A DNA stretch of 32,305 nucleotides from Ruminococcaceae bacterium UBA1320 (GCA_002306975.1 DBTI01000174.1:1-32305), one strand, 5' to 3'; shown: positions 7,992 through 16,431, numbered from the stretch's first letter. Notes: generated by a model not told the origin, from the letters alone. Numbers and translations are program-made.

Positions 7992-8753
7992 ATGAAAAAT
8001 GTAATGCTTCAAGCCGCCAATCTCTGCAAAAGCTACGCGAACAACGGCACACAAAATCATGTTTTGAGAAATATAAACCTTGAGCTTTATGAGGGCGAGT
8101 TCACGGTAATAATGGGCAGCTCCGGTTCGGGGAAATCAACACTTTTATATTCGTTGAGCGGCATGGACAGGGCGACGTCGGGTGAAATCACCTACAACGG
8201 GCTAAGGCTGGACAATTTAAAAGAAGACAGGCTCGCCATGCTCAGGCGCAGCAGCATGGGCTTTGTTTTTCAGCAGATGCACCTTGTGCAGAACCTTACG
8301 GTTTTTGAAAACATCACGGTGGCCGGGTATATAAACAAAAAATTAAAACCAAAAGAGGTTGAAAAAAAAGCGCTCGGGCTTTTGCAGATGATGGGGATAG
8401 AGCGCCTTGCAGACAGGCTGCCGTCACAGGTTTCGGGTGGAGAGCAGCAGCGCGCCGCTATCGCGAGGGCGCTTATTAACAGCCCAAGCCTTGTTTTTGC
8501 CGACGAACCGACAGGCGCGTTAAATTCAAAATCCGGGCACGATATCCTTGACATTTTGAGCGAACTGAACGCCGAGGGGCAAAGCGTTTTGATGGTCACC
8601 CATGACGTAAAAGCCGCTTTAAGAGCCGGCCGGCTGATTTATCTAATTGACGGCAAGATAGCCGATGAGATGCAGCTGCCGAAATACACCGCGGAGGGAC
8701 TTAAAGCACGGGAAAGCCAGGTTCTATCGTGGCTGTCCTCAATGGGATGGTGA
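7992..8753 (+). CDS. ABC transporter ATP-binding protein (MacB/SalX/LolD type)
   Basis: ATPase subunit of 253 residues that drives the permease encoded next to it. Visible motifs are Walker A GSSGSGKST (42-50), the Q loop in VFQQMHLV, signature VSGGEQQR, Walker B LVFADEPTGAL and the switch histidine in MVTHDVKAA. The family couples ATP hydrolysis to mechanical movement of FtsX-type permeases, for lipoprotein release, antimicrobial peptide export or resistance. It starts at an ATG about 12 bases after GAGGAG; a perfect 18-bp inverted repeat precedes it. The permease gene begins four bases after its stop. The substrate is not apparent. Confidence 0.93.
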   Translation: MKNVMLQAANLCKSYANNGTQNHVLRNINLELYEGEFTVIMGSSGSGKSTLLYSLSGMDRATSGEITYNGLRLDNLKEDRLAMLRRSSMGFVFQQMHLVQNLTVFENITVAGYINKKLKPKEVEKKALGLLQMMGIERLADRLPSQVSGGEQQRAAIARALINSPSLVFADEPTGALNSKSGHDILDILSELNAEGQSVLMVTHDVKAALRAGRLIYLIDGKIADEMQLPKYTAEGLKARESQVLSWLSSMGW

Positions 8754-8757
8754 GTGT

Positions 8758-11133
8758 ATGAAATCAGTTTTCATCATCGCGATCAAAGGGATCTTCAAGC
8801 GCAAGACATATACAGTCGCGATTTTCTTTTTAGCAATCGTTGCGGCAATTTCAATGGCAACGACGATGTCGACCATTTTCCGCATACAGGATACCTACGA
8901 CGGTTCATATTCCAAATCAAATTCTCCGGATATCTTCTATGGATTTGCGAACAAAGATTACCGCAGCGATTTTGTAGACTTTTTTAAAAACCGTGATGAG
9001 ATTGAAAGTGTCAGCACGCAGGACTGCCTGTTGACAGGGGCGGTCAACATCGGCTCAATAAACGGCAAAGACCTGTCAAACTGCATCTTTCAGGAATATG
9101 ATCCGCAAAACAATAACTTCAATATATCAGCCGATAAATCCGGTAAATTGTTGTCTGATCATGAGGTTTATGTTCCGCTGATTTATAAAAACCAATTTGA
9201 CGCCAAAATCGGCGACAAGCTTATTATTCACACAGGTCAAAGCGATAAAGACTATATAATTTCGGGATACATGGAAGACCCTTGCTTCGGTCAGGTGTTT
9301 TTCGGAATAAAGCGCATTTTGTTTTCTTCCGAGGGCTACAAACAGGTTGCCGCACTTACTGAAAATAAGACTACTTTAAAAAGCACACTGATCAAAGTTT
9401 ATTTAAAGGATAAGTATCAGGGAGCCGCCTTTGATAAAACGTCAAACGATATAACCGGGGCGTTTGGAAAAGATATGCTAACCGTCATCAAAAGCGATAA
9501 AAGTTTTTGCAAGATGGCGGCGATGATGATCCCAAACATCATTTCGGTAGTGCTGTTCTGCTTTTCCGTGCTGCTTATTATCATTGTGGCGATTGTAATA
9601 AGGCATGCAATTTTTGCCTCCATCGAGGCGGATTATGTCAGCCTCGGCGTACTTAAGGCAATCGGTTTTACGGGCGGGGATATTATTGCGTCCACCATGA
9701 TTCAGTATTTGACTGTAAGCGGAATAGGGACTGCTTCAGGAATAGCGGGGGCATTATTGACAACACCGATTTTCGGCGAAATATTAATTAGTACCGCCGG
9801 AATTCTCTGGAGCGGAAATATGACGCTGCTAGTCGCGCTCGCTGTCTTTGCCGTCATCATGCTTTTTATTTGCGCGATCGTCTTTTTGACTGCAAAAAAA
9901 GCGGCAAAAATAAGCCCCGTCAGGGCAATCTCATTCGGCAAATCACCCGTGTACTTTTCTTCACGGCTTAATTTTTCTCTTGAGCATTTCCATTTTTTCC
10001 CCTTGTCAGTCAAAATGCCGTTTACGCAAATGCTGACGAAACTGAAGCAGTATTCCGCGCTTATTGTGATAACTTCAATATTTACCTTTATGATTATCAC
10101 CGTTACCACGACGGCCAACGCGGTTAACTCAAATGAAAAGTTATATAAAGCTTTGGGCGTAACCATGTACGACTTTGATGTTTCCTCGGCAGAATCGGAT
10201 GCGAACGCCTCCGCAAGACTTGACCGAATTGTTGATGATATTGACAAAACCTACGGCGTTAAACTATCCGGCAGCGAAGATGAGGTAAGCATAAAACTTG
10301 ACGGCATATCCGTTGATGGGCTTGTAAAAGGAGACATCAACTCGGTCAGGGATTCTTTATTGGACGGAAAGCTGCCCCGATTTAACAATGAAATAGCCAT
10401 TACACCGATTTTAAGCAAGATTTTGAACAAAAGCATTGGGGATTCGGTTGAAATCGAATCTAAATCCGGAAATAAAAATAAATATGTAATAACCGGTACC
10501 GTTCAGTGCGTTTATGAAATGGGAAAAAACATCACTATGCCCTTATGCGCATATCAGCGAATCGATCCTGATTATCAATCTTCAACAAGGTCGATCGTTT
10601 TGAAGGACAGCAGTAAGCTGGACAGCGTGATTTCCAATTTGAAACAAAAATATAAAACCACTGACAGCGACGTCAGCTTTACAAATGACAGGACTGAATC
10701 GAGTACAATGTTTAATACAATCGATTCTGCAGTCAAAGCCGCAACATCCGTCATTAACGCGTTGACCTTTATCCTGATTGCCTGTATAACCGTTCTGCTG
10801 TGTATGATTACGATATACAAGGAAATAACCGATACCGGAATTTTTAAGGCCATCGGCTTTAAGACAATTGATCTGCGTCTGCAATTCACCTTCCGGTTTA
10901 TGCTGATTTCCATTTTAGGCAGCTTTATCGGGACAACACTCAGCATTTTGATCGTTCCAAAACTTCTTAAAGGCATGTTCTCATCGGTGGGAATAGCCGA
11001 GCTGAAATGGAGTTGGGATTTTTGGGCGATCGGGTTTCCAATCATTTTCGTTATTGCGGTCACCGGAATAACAGCGTTTTTATGCTCAATGAAAATCAAA
11101 AAGATTTCACCAAACAACCTCATAAGCGAATAG
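8758..11133 (+). CDS. FtsX-like ABC transporter permease, two-domain
   Basis: Permease of 791 residues. A transmembrane helix at about 19-41 is followed by an extracellular domain (about 42-255), three helices (about 257-282, 312-345 and 356-380), a further helix near 434-452, a second extracellular domain and three C-terminal helices. Each half carries the FtsX-type cytoplasmic motif (LGVLKAIGFTGGDI and TGIFKAIGFKTIDL). This two-unit layout fits the SalY/MacB-like superfamily rather than ten-helix BceB. The frame is open from 8665, but that region overlaps the ATPase gene; ATG 8758 (MKSVFIIAIKG) gives the proper helix start. A dispersed hairpin repeat begins one base after the stop codon. 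Confidence 0.92.
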   Translation: MKSVFIIAIKGIFKRKTYTVAIFFLAIVAAISMATTMSTIFRIQDTYDGSYSKSNSPDIFYGFANKDYRSDFVDFFKNRDEIESVSTQDCLLTGAVNIGSINGKDLSNCIFQEYDPQNNNFNISADKSGKLLSDHEVYVPLIYKNQFDAKIGDKLIIHTGQSDKDYIISGYMEDPCFGQVFFGIKRILFSSEGYKQVAALTENKTTLKSTLIKVYLKDKYQGAAFDKTSNDITGAFGKDMLTVIKSDKSFCKMAAMMIPNIISVVLFCFSVLLIIIVAIVIRHAIFASIEADYVSLGVLKAIGFTGGDIIASTMIQYLTVSGIGTASGIAGALLTTPIFGEILISTAGILWSGNMTLLVALAVFAVIMLFICAIVFLTAKKAAKISPVRAISFGKSPVYFSSRLNFSLEHFHFFPLSVKMPFTQMLTKLKQYSALIVITSIFTFMIITVTTTANAVNSNEKLYKALGVTMYDFDVSSAESDANASARLDRIVDDIDKTYGVKLSGSEDEVSIKLDGISVDGLVKGDINSVRDSLLDGKLPRFNNEIAITPILSKILNKSIGDSVEIESKSGNKNKYVITGTVQCVYEMGKNITMPLCAYQRIDPDYQSSTRSIVLKDSSKLDSVISNLKQKYKTTDSDVSFTNDRTESSTMFNTIDSAVKAATSVINALTFILIACITVLLCMITIYKEITDTGIFKAIGFKTIDLRLQFTFRFMLISILGSFIGTTLSILIVPKLLKGMFSSVGIAELKWSWDFWAIGFPIIFVIAVTGITAFLCSMKIKKISPNNLISE

Positions 11134-11134
11134 C

Positions 11135-11163
11135 CCAGTTGCACTGGAGGCAGGTCGCGATTT
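11135..11163 (+). repeat. Dispersed hairpin repeat copy (CCAGT-TGC-ACTGG plus core)
   Basis: The stem CCAGT-TGC-ACTGG (11135-11147) and the following GGTCGCGA core begin one base after the permease stop. Similarity to the left end of the element at 4563 continues, with changes, to about 11200, so both derive from a longer unit than the hairpin alone. Confidence 0.75.
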
Positions 11164-11213
11164 TACCTTATGAAGTTTTGATTTGCGTGCGCGTGCTTTT
11201 ATCTTGCAGTACA

Positions 11214-11360
11214 AAGTAAGCAGCTTCCCTCTCCTAATACTCATCCCGATTAGAAATATAGAATAAATTCGAGGAAAAAGGTTGAATGTACGACCGAAGA
11301 ATTTTTCGTTACATTTCTTATCGGGATTAGTATGAGATAGGAGGGGGAAGCTGCTTATTT
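11214..11360. repeat. 147-bp MITE-like element with terminal inverted repeats of about 45 bases
   Basis: The left arm (11214-11257) and right arm (11313-11360) are near-perfect reverse complements: both contain TAAGCAGCTTCC, then a CTCCTA block, then CATCCCGAT/ATCGGGATTAG. The centre is about 55 bases of AT-rich sequence without a coding frame. With the repeat copy at 11135 it explains most of the 406-base gap before the TetR gene. Confidence 0.75.
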
Positions 11361-11448
11361 CTAAGCCCAAAAGCCAATTGACCGATAAAAAAGCGTAGCT
11401 ACACATTTTCAGATATAAAATTTACTTGGTAATAATACAACACCCGCC

Positions 11449-11521
11449 TTGACAAAGTTTCTTAAAGAGATTATCATTAAGTAAACTAACAGTGTAATAA
11501 GAGTTACTACAGTGCAATAAG
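11449..11521 (+). promoter_or_regulatory. Promoter and candidate operator of the tetR-type operon
   Basis: TTGACA (11449-11454), 17 bp, then TATCAT (11472-11477). Downstream, a 13-base sequence occurs twice in tandem, ACAGTGTAATAAG (11489-11501) and ACAGTGCAATAAG (11509-11521), with a 20-base period, between the -10 and the start codon. The position fits autorepression by the TetR protein, but binding is inferred. Confidence 0.7.
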
Positions 11522-11539
11522 CAAAAGAGGAGGATCTCT

Positions 11540-12184
11540 TTGGGAACAGAAGAACGCAGAAACAAAGAAAAGGAAATCCGGAAAAACGACATTATCGAAG
11601 CGGCGGAAAGGGCGTTTTTTAAAAAAGGCTATAGCAATGCCACAATGGATGAGGTCGCAAAAGAGGCGGAATTCAGCAAACGCACTGTCTATGTCTATTT
11701 TAACAGCAAAGAGCAGATTTATTTTGAAATAATGATAAGAGGGTATCGCCTTCTAATAAGCATGCTGCAAGCAGATTTAAAAAGAGAAACTAAAGACGCC
11801 ATTGAGGAACTGCATCAGCTTCTCTTAACTTTTTATAAATTCAGCAACCAGAACAGAGACTATTTCAAAGCAATCATGGAATATGAGACCGTAAAACTGG
11901 AGGCTGAAAGCGGCATAGAAAGTCAATCAAGAGATGAATGTTACGCCCTTGGCGAACAAATATTTGAATATTTAATCCACGCCTTAAAAAGAGGGGTTGA
12001 TGAAGATACTTTTCGCAGTGATTTGGATTTAACCCAAACCGCGCTTGTTCTTTGGGCATGTACAGTTGGCGTTTTGAATACAGCGGACATAAAAGAGCAG
12101 TATTTAAAAGATTATCATAAAACCGACAAAGAAAAGTTTGTGTCAGACGCTTTTGATTTGATCATCCGTTCAATAATCAGATAA
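11540..12184 (+). CDS. TetR/AcrR-family transcriptional regulator
   Basis: Repressor-type regulator of 214 residues. The N-terminal helix-turn-helix is clear: AAERAFFKKGYSNATMDEVA followed by KEAEFSKRTVYVYFNSKEQI. The C-terminal all-helical ligand domain is unique, as usual for the family. It begins at a TTG (MGTEERRNKEKE), chosen because GAGGAGG lies six bases upstream and no ATG is near. A membrane-anchored flavin-type protein follows 11 bases after the stop, so the two form an operon that the regulator probably controls itself. The tandem 13-base repeats in the promoter are candidate operators. The inducer is unknown. Confidence 0.92.
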   Translation: MGTEERRNKEKEIRKNDIIEAAERAFFKKGYSNATMDEVAKEAEFSKRTVYVYFNSKEQIYFEIMIRGYRLLISMLQADLKRETKDAIEELHQLLLTFYKFSNQNRDYFKAIMEYETVKLEAESGIESQSRDECYALGEQIFEYLIHALKRGVDEDTFRSDLDLTQTALVLWACTVGVLNTADIKEQYLKDYHKTDKEKFVSDAFDLIIRSIIR

Positions 12185-12195
12185 AAGGAGAAATT

Positions 12196-13392
12196 ATGAT
12201 TAAGAGGGCAAAAAAGTTGACGGTTCGTATTTTAATCGGTATTGTAGGTCTGTGTGTTATTGCTTTTTCTGCGCTGCTTTTAATCAGCGGAGTTTTTGAG
12301 CCTCAAAAATATTTGGAGCCGTGGTCAAAAAACTATGCTCAGCAGTTTAAAGATCCGAGAATCCAGCTTTGTGCAGACGGGCTTTTGGCAGGTAGCGGGC
12401 ACAACATGCAGCCATGGAAAATAAAACTCGATAAAAACGACCCTATGGTTTTTTATCTTTATTCGGACAGCAAGAAGATGACGGATAAGGTGGATCCGCT
12501 CTCACGCCAAATGATGGTTACACAGGGCGCTTTCCTTGAATATGTAAAGGTTGCCGGGAACGAATCCGGTTATACAACAGATATCAAATTATTTCCGGAT
12601 GGACAGTATGACGAGAGCAATTTATCGAAAAGCATGGATACAAAACCGGTTGCAAAAGTTACGCTGACTAAAACGGCGCCCCAAAAGTCGAATCTTTATG
12701 ACGCTATTTATCAGCCGGATACAAACAGAGGACCGTATAAAACAACCAAACTTACATCCGATCAACAGAGGTTGCTTGAAGGGTTAAATAACGAAGACGG
12801 CATTTCGATAAAAATCTATCAAGATACCGATAATCTTGACAAAATAGGCAAATATGCAATGCAAAGCGCAGGAATAGAAGCCGCACTCAATAGGGCAATC
12901 GAAGAATCGTCGGCTGTTTTCAGAGCAAACGAGTTTGATAAAAACAAATACAGATACGGTTATTCCGTTGAAGGGCAGGGCACAACGGGTATAATGAAGC
13001 ATATATTGCAGGGGCTTTTGACAATTTTCCCTTCTCTTAACACCGGAAAAGCATCAACAGATAATTTTATCAAAGCAACGCAAACATCTGTTGACAGTAC
13101 GCCGGCATACGTAATGATCATTTCAAACGACAACAGCCGGGAAAAACAAATTGAAAGCGGCATGCTTTATAGCAGACTCATTTTGAACGCTCATACTGTT
13201 GGCCTTGCAATGCAGCCACTCAGTCAGTCGATTGAAGAATATCCGGAGATGAAGGATGTTTACGATCATATTCATCGGGATTATGCACCTGATGGCGGAA
13301 CGATTCAAATGCTGTTACGTGTTGGTCAGCCTATTAATCAAACGCCACTAAGTATGCGCAGGGATATCAATGACCTGATTGTGAAAAACTAA
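12196..13392 (+). CDS. Membrane-anchored nitroreductase-like (Acg-type) protein
   Basis: Protein of 398 residues with one N-terminal membrane helix (about 10-32) and the rest predicted outside the cytoplasm. The segment LLAGSGHNMQPWKIKL, then LYSDSKKMTDKVDPLSRQMM and VTQGAFLEY, resembles the FMN-binding start of nitroreductase/Acg-family oxidoreductases (family motif GHN-QPW, DP-R). The late segment SRLILNAHTVGLAMQPLSQS matches the second conserved block of that fold. Redox activity and flavin binding are inferred, and an export helix is unusual for a flavin protein. AAAGGAG precedes the ATG. It is the second gene of the TetR operon and ends at a strong terminator. Confidence 0.7.
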   Translation: MIKRAKKLTVRILIGIVGLCVIAFSALLLISGVFEPQKYLEPWSKNYAQQFKDPRIQLCADGLLAGSGHNMQPWKIKLDKNDPMVFYLYSDSKKMTDKVDPLSRQMMVTQGAFLEYVKVAGNESGYTTDIKLFPDGQYDESNLSKSMDTKPVAKVTLTKTAPQKSNLYDAIYQPDTNRGPYKTTKLTSDQQRLLEGLNNEDGISIKIYQDTDNLDKIGKYAMQSAGIEAALNRAIEESSAVFRANEFDKNKYRYGYSVEGQGTTGIMKHILQGLLTIFPSLNTGKASTDNFIKATQTSVDSTPAYVMIISNDNSREKQIESGMLYSRLILNAHTVGLAMQPLSQSIEEYPEMKDVYDHIHRDYAPDGGTIQMLLRVGQPINQTPLSMRRDINDLIVKN

Positions 13393-13399
13393 CGAGATA

Positions 13400-13441
13400 A
13401 AAACAGATAAGCCCCGAAAAAATTCGGGGCTTATCTGTTTT
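13400..13441. terminator. Bidirectional rho-independent terminator
   Basis: A perfect 19-bp stem (13400-13418 with 13423-13441) and a 4-base loop, with GC-rich GCCCCGAA in the centre and A-tract and T-tract at the two ends. It serves both the TetR operon (+) and the convergent small gene (-). Confidence 0.92.
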
Positions 13442-13450
13442 GCTGCATAT

Positions 13451-13627
13451 TTAGTTTAAAAAGTTGGCAGAGTCATCATAAATCGGGGTAATTTTCACCG
13501 GTGACGACTGCTGCTCCACCTCTGCCTCAGCGTCCTGTTTTTCTGCAGGCTCGCTTGAATAGTAATGCTTGCTTCTGAAATCAACCATACGTTTGTGTTC
13601 GGCTAATGCATCTTCATAACTATACAT
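13451..13627 (-). CDS. Small hypothetical protein, 58 residues
   Basis: I do not recognise this protein. It is hydrophilic, with a basic first half (MYSYEDALAEHKRMVDFRSK), an acidic Glu/Gln-rich middle and a short end ANFLN. The frame is open up to 13801, but the ATG at 13627 has a perfect AGGAGGT eight bases upstream and a promoter at 13651-13680, so the longer version is rejected. No signal peptide or membrane helix is seen. It is monocistronic, ends at the shared terminator, and is divergent from the DUF4430 operon with about 170 bases between their starts. Confidence 0.65.
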   Translation of the reverse strand: MYSYEDALAEHKRMVDFRSKHYYSSEPAEKQDAEAEVEQQSSPVKITPIYDDSANFLN

Positions 13628-13650
13628 TGGTAAGTACCTCCTATATTCCC

Positions 13651-13680
13651 ATTGTATGCAGCCGCGAGGACGAGTGTAAA
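13651..13680 (-). promoter_or_regulatory. Promoter of the 58-residue protein gene
   Basis: On the minus strand TTTACA (13680-13675), 18 bp, TACAAT (13656-13651), about 24 bases upstream of the start codon. Confidence 0.6.
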
Positions 13681-13731
13681 CAAAAAAATTGAAATATCGC
13701 AGAAGATCGCAAAGCATTCGCATTTGTTTAA

Positions 13732-13761
13732 TTGACAAAAAGAGCGGCCCTGGTTTACAAT
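13732..13761 (+). promoter_or_regulatory. Promoter of the DUF4430-EcfT-hydE operon
   Basis: TTGACA (13732-13737), 18 bp, TACAAT (13756-13761), about 40 bases upstream of the ATG at 13801. I saw no cobalamin or other riboswitch in the short leader. Confidence 0.7.
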
Positions 13762-13800
13762 AATAGTTAACGAATAGATAAAAGCACATGGAGGGAATCA

Positions 13801-14439
13801 ATGTTTAAGTCAATGACACATAAAGTAAAGCTGCCGATCTTGACAGCGCTTTTAATATCGATCTGTCTTAGCTTTTTCGCCTGCACGGAAACTGCTGAAA
13901 GTCAAAAAGCCTCATCGTCGGCAACGTCGGCGCAAAGCCAAATTTCTTCATCAGTTTCTTCAACGGCGTCACAGGCTTCTTCACAGACAGCATCCACGCA
14001 GACGTCAAAAGCGGATAACACACCCAAAAGCAATGCTGCCTCCTCGGCGGTTACACCGAAAAAATCGTCGTCGACAGCTGCCGCCAAGTATTCCAAATTT
14101 GTAACGCTCACGATAGACGCGACCAAAGGTAACGACGGCATCGTCGCAAGCGGCAAACAGGTTGGGATAAACACAGGCGACACGGTTTATACTGTTTTAA
14201 AAAGATATTGCGACGAAAATAAAATCATCATGGCTTCGCAAATGAGCGGCAAAGGGGAATATATTTCCGCCATCGACGGCGTTGCGCAATTTGATTGCGG
14301 CGCGCAGAGCGGCTGGATTTACAGCGTGAGCGGAGTATTTCCGCAAAACGATTGCAACTCATATAAGCTGAGCGGCGGCGAAAACATAAAGTGGATTTAT
14401 ACGACAGACCTCGGCAAATCGGAGGAACAGAGCAAATGA
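13801..14439 (+). CDS. Secreted or lipid-anchored DUF4430 (transcobalamin-like) protein
   Basis: Surface protein of 212 residues. A signal peptide (about 9-27) ends with SFFAC; Cys28 could be lipidated, although the lipobox is weak. Residues 30-95 are a low-complexity Ser/Ala/Thr/Gln linker of the cell-wall-spanning type. Residues about 97-205 form a DUF4430 domain: VTLTIDA, GDTVYTVLKRYC, YISAIDGV, SGWIYSVSGVFP and GGENIKWIYTTDLG. This domain is related to the C-terminal domain of transcobalamin. GGAGGG precedes the ATG. Its stop overlaps the start of the EcfT-like gene by four bases, which suggests a substrate-capture partner for an ECF-type importer. Ligand identity is inference. Confidence 0.85.
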   Translation: MFKSMTHKVKLPILTALLISICLSFFACTETAESQKASSSATSAQSQISSSVSSTASQASSQTASTQTSKADNTPKSNAASSAVTPKKSSSTAAAKYSKFVTLTIDATKGNDGIVASGKQVGINTGDTVYTVLKRYCDENKIIMASQMSGKGEYISAIDGVAQFDCGAQSGWIYSVSGVFPQNDCNSYKLSGGENIKWIYTTDLGKSEEQSK

Positions 14440-15374
14440 ACAAGCGCGCGGCTGATTATTTTCACCCGTTGGTGACGTTTTCTTATACAATTGCGCTCAC
14501 GCTTTTGGCTATGCTGTTCTTTCACCCTGCGTTTATCGCGCTCGGCCTTGCCTTCGCGGTTTTACAAAACCTTATTCTCTGCGGCTGGCGGAAGTCCGTA
14601 AGGCAGCTTGCCTGGTCACTCCCCCTTTGCGTGGTTGTTGCAGCCTTCAACCCTATTGTTAATCATGGCGGTAAAACACTGCTATTCTACTTATGGGGCA
14701 GCCCGATCACGCTTGAAGCGGCGCTGTACGGTGTGTGCTCCGGCGGTATGCTGCTGACTGTTTTTCTGTGGTTCGGGGTTTACAACCACGTTGTAACTCC
14801 AGACCGGTTCATGTATCTGTTTTCACGCTTCGCGCCCGCCGCTTCAATGCTTGTTACAATGACGCAGCGCATGGTGCCGCTTTTTACCCGCCGTTTTCAC
14901 GAAATCTCGTCTGCGCAAAAAACTTTGACTCCGGCTGCCGGCAAAGGCAACAAAAAGGCACGGCTTGGGGCGGTTTTAAAAGAGATTTCGATATTGTTAA
15001 GCTGGTCGATGGAAGAGGGGCTTGACACCGCCGACTCAATGAAAGCGCGCGGTTATGGCTGCGCAAAGCGCTCGGCCTTTTCGACATATCGTTTCACCCG
15101 GAGGGACGCCGCCGCTCTTGCGGCAATCGCAATTTTGACCGTTATCTGCGTCGCGGGGTATTACGCGTCGGTAAGCTTTTATTTTTATCCGCGAATCCGT
15201 ATGAGCACAGGTCTTTTCGGAATATTATCCGCGGTGGCCTATATCATTCTTGCAGCCGCGCTGCCGTTGACAGAAGCTAGGTGGTCAATTATGTGGAAGA
15301 TCCGCGGTGCAAAAGGCACCGAGGTAAAAAGAGTGCCCTTAATGGAGGAAAAGCGTTATGTCAGCTTTAATTAA
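14436..15374 (+). CDS. Energy-coupling factor transporter transmembrane protein (EcfT/CbiQ-like)
   Basis: Membrane protein of 312 residues with about six helices. The cytoplasmic coupling motif SMKARGYG matches the conserved Ala-Arg-Gly of EcfT proteins, which bind the ATPases. N-terminal features such as FHPLVTFSYTIALTLLAMLF are typical. The start at 14436 follows GGAGG and overlaps the previous stop (ATGA). No EcfA ATPase or substrate-binding S subunit is encoded in the window, so it must share ATPases from elsewhere or have changed role. Its last 17 bases overlap the hydE start, giving tight translational coupling. Confidence 0.88.
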   Translation: MNKRAADYFHPLVTFSYTIALTLLAMLFFHPAFIALGLAFAVLQNLILCGWRKSVRQLAWSLPLCVVVAAFNPIVNHGGKTLLFYLWGSPITLEAALYGVCSGGMLLTVFLWFGVYNHVVTPDRFMYLFSRFAPAASMLVTMTQRMVPLFTRRFHEISSAQKTLTPAAGKGNKKARLGAVLKEISILLSWSMEEGLDTADSMKARGYGCAKRSAFSTYRFTRRDAAALAAIAILTVICVAGYYASVSFYFYPRIRMSTGLFGILSAVAYIILAAALPLTEARWSIMWKIRGAKGTEVKRVPLMEEKRYVSFN

Positions 15375-16431
15375 CTTTGAAAATATCAGCCGTCTTGGCG
15401 GCCCTGAACTTACAGAGCTTATTGAATTTTATGAGCAGGCGGAGACTTCGGAGCTTTTTGCCGCCGCAAACGCCGTGCGTGAAAAATATTATGGCAAAAA
15501 GGTCTATTTTCGCGGACTTATCGAATTCAGCAGCTATTGCAAAAATGACTGCTACTATTGCGGAATCCGGTGCGGCAACAAAAAAGCCGTGCGTTACAGA
15601 CTCGGCCATGATGAAATTATGGATTGTTGCGCGCGCGGGCATCAACTTGGGTTCCGCACCTTTGTTCTGCAAAGCGGAGAGGATTTATATTACACCGATG
15701 ATATGATGTGTGATATTGTCTCCGACATAAAGCGGGGATTTCCCGACTGTGCCGTAACGCTCTCGTTAGGTGAAAAAACCAAAGAAACCTACAAGCGCTA
15801 TTTTGAAGCCGGAGCCGACCGCTATCTTCTGCGGCACGAAACCGCGACGGACGAGCATTACCGGCAGCTTCACCCGCCGCAAATGAGCCTTGAAAACCGC
15901 AAGCAATGCCTTTATGACCTCAAAGAAATCGGGTTTCAGGTTGGCGCGGGGTTTATGGTGGGTTCACCTTATCAGACCTCAGCAAACCTTGCGGCAGACC
16001 TTTTATTCCTGCGTGAACTTGAGCCACACATGGTTGGAATCGGTCCATTTGTGCCTCACCGTGACACGATTTTTGCAAACGAAAGCACAGGGAGCGTAAA
16101 GTTAACCCTCGTTATGCTTGCGCTGATCCGCCTGATGTTACCGAAGGTGCTGATACCGGCGACAACAGCGCTCGGCACAGTTGACGTAAAAGGGCGCGAA
16201 AAAGGGTTAAAAGCCGGCGCAAACGTAGTTATGCCCAACCTTTCGCCCGTTGTGCACAGGCGCGATTATTCCCTCTACGACAACAAAATCTGTACCGGTG
16301 AAGAAGCGGCGGAATGCCTTGCCTGCCTTTCACGACGCATAAAATCAGCAGGCTACGACCCCGATTTCTCGCGCGGTGACTTCATCACCTGCGGTGAGCA
16401 ATTCGCGGTGGGGCGGCAAGCTGATTTTTAG
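15358..16431 (+). CDS. hydE: [FeFe]-hydrogenase maturase HydE (radical SAM)
   Basis: Radical SAM enzyme of 357 residues that acts in assembly of the hydrogenase H-cluster. The CX3CX2C motif that binds the [4Fe-4S] cluster is in YCKNDCYYCGIR, preceded by RGLIEFSS as in HydE. LQSGEDLYYTDD, GADRYLLRHETA, GFMVGSPYQT and PFVPHRDTIF follow the family pattern. It differs from BioB in lacking the biotin synthase motifs, and PylB is a less likely alternative. GGAGG precedes the ATG; the gene overlaps the EcfT gene. No hydF, hydG or hydrogenase lies nearby. The last residues after SRGDF are encoded by a dispersed repeat (16385-16408) and look foreign to the family. Confidence 0.9.
   Translation: MSALINFENISRLGGPELTELIEFYEQAETSELFAAANAVREKYYGKKVYFRGLIEFSSYCKNDCYYCGIRCGNKKAVRYRLGHDEIMDCCARGHQLGFRTFVLQSGEDLYYTDDMMCDIVSDIKRGFPDCAVTLSLGEKTKETYKRYFEAGADRYLLRHETATDEHYRQLHPPQMSLENRKQCLYDLKEIGFQVGAGFMVGSPYQTSANLAADLLFLRELEPHMVGIGPFVPHRDTIFANESTGSVKLTLVMLALIRLMLPKVLIPATTALGTVDVKGREKGLKAGANVVMPNLSPVVHRRDYSLYDNKICTGEEAAECLACLSRRIKSAGYDPDFSRGDFITCGEQFAVGRQADF
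16385..16408 (+). repeat. Dispersed hairpin repeat copy inside the 3' end of hydE
   Basis: TCACC-TGC-GGTGA (16385-16397) followed by GCAATTCGCGG, in the sense direction of the gene. It encodes residues around ITCGEQFA near the HydE C-terminus. Confidence 0.75.

Noticed and set aside
10575..11144. Open frame of 189 codons on the minus strand over the ABC permease 3' end
   Set aside because: Antisense to the permease's conserved C-terminal helices, with no ribosome binding site or domain.
13628..13801. N-terminal extension of the 58-residue protein to 116 residues
   Set aside because: The extension covers the promoter and ribosome binding site used by the shorter form and the divergent operon's promoter.
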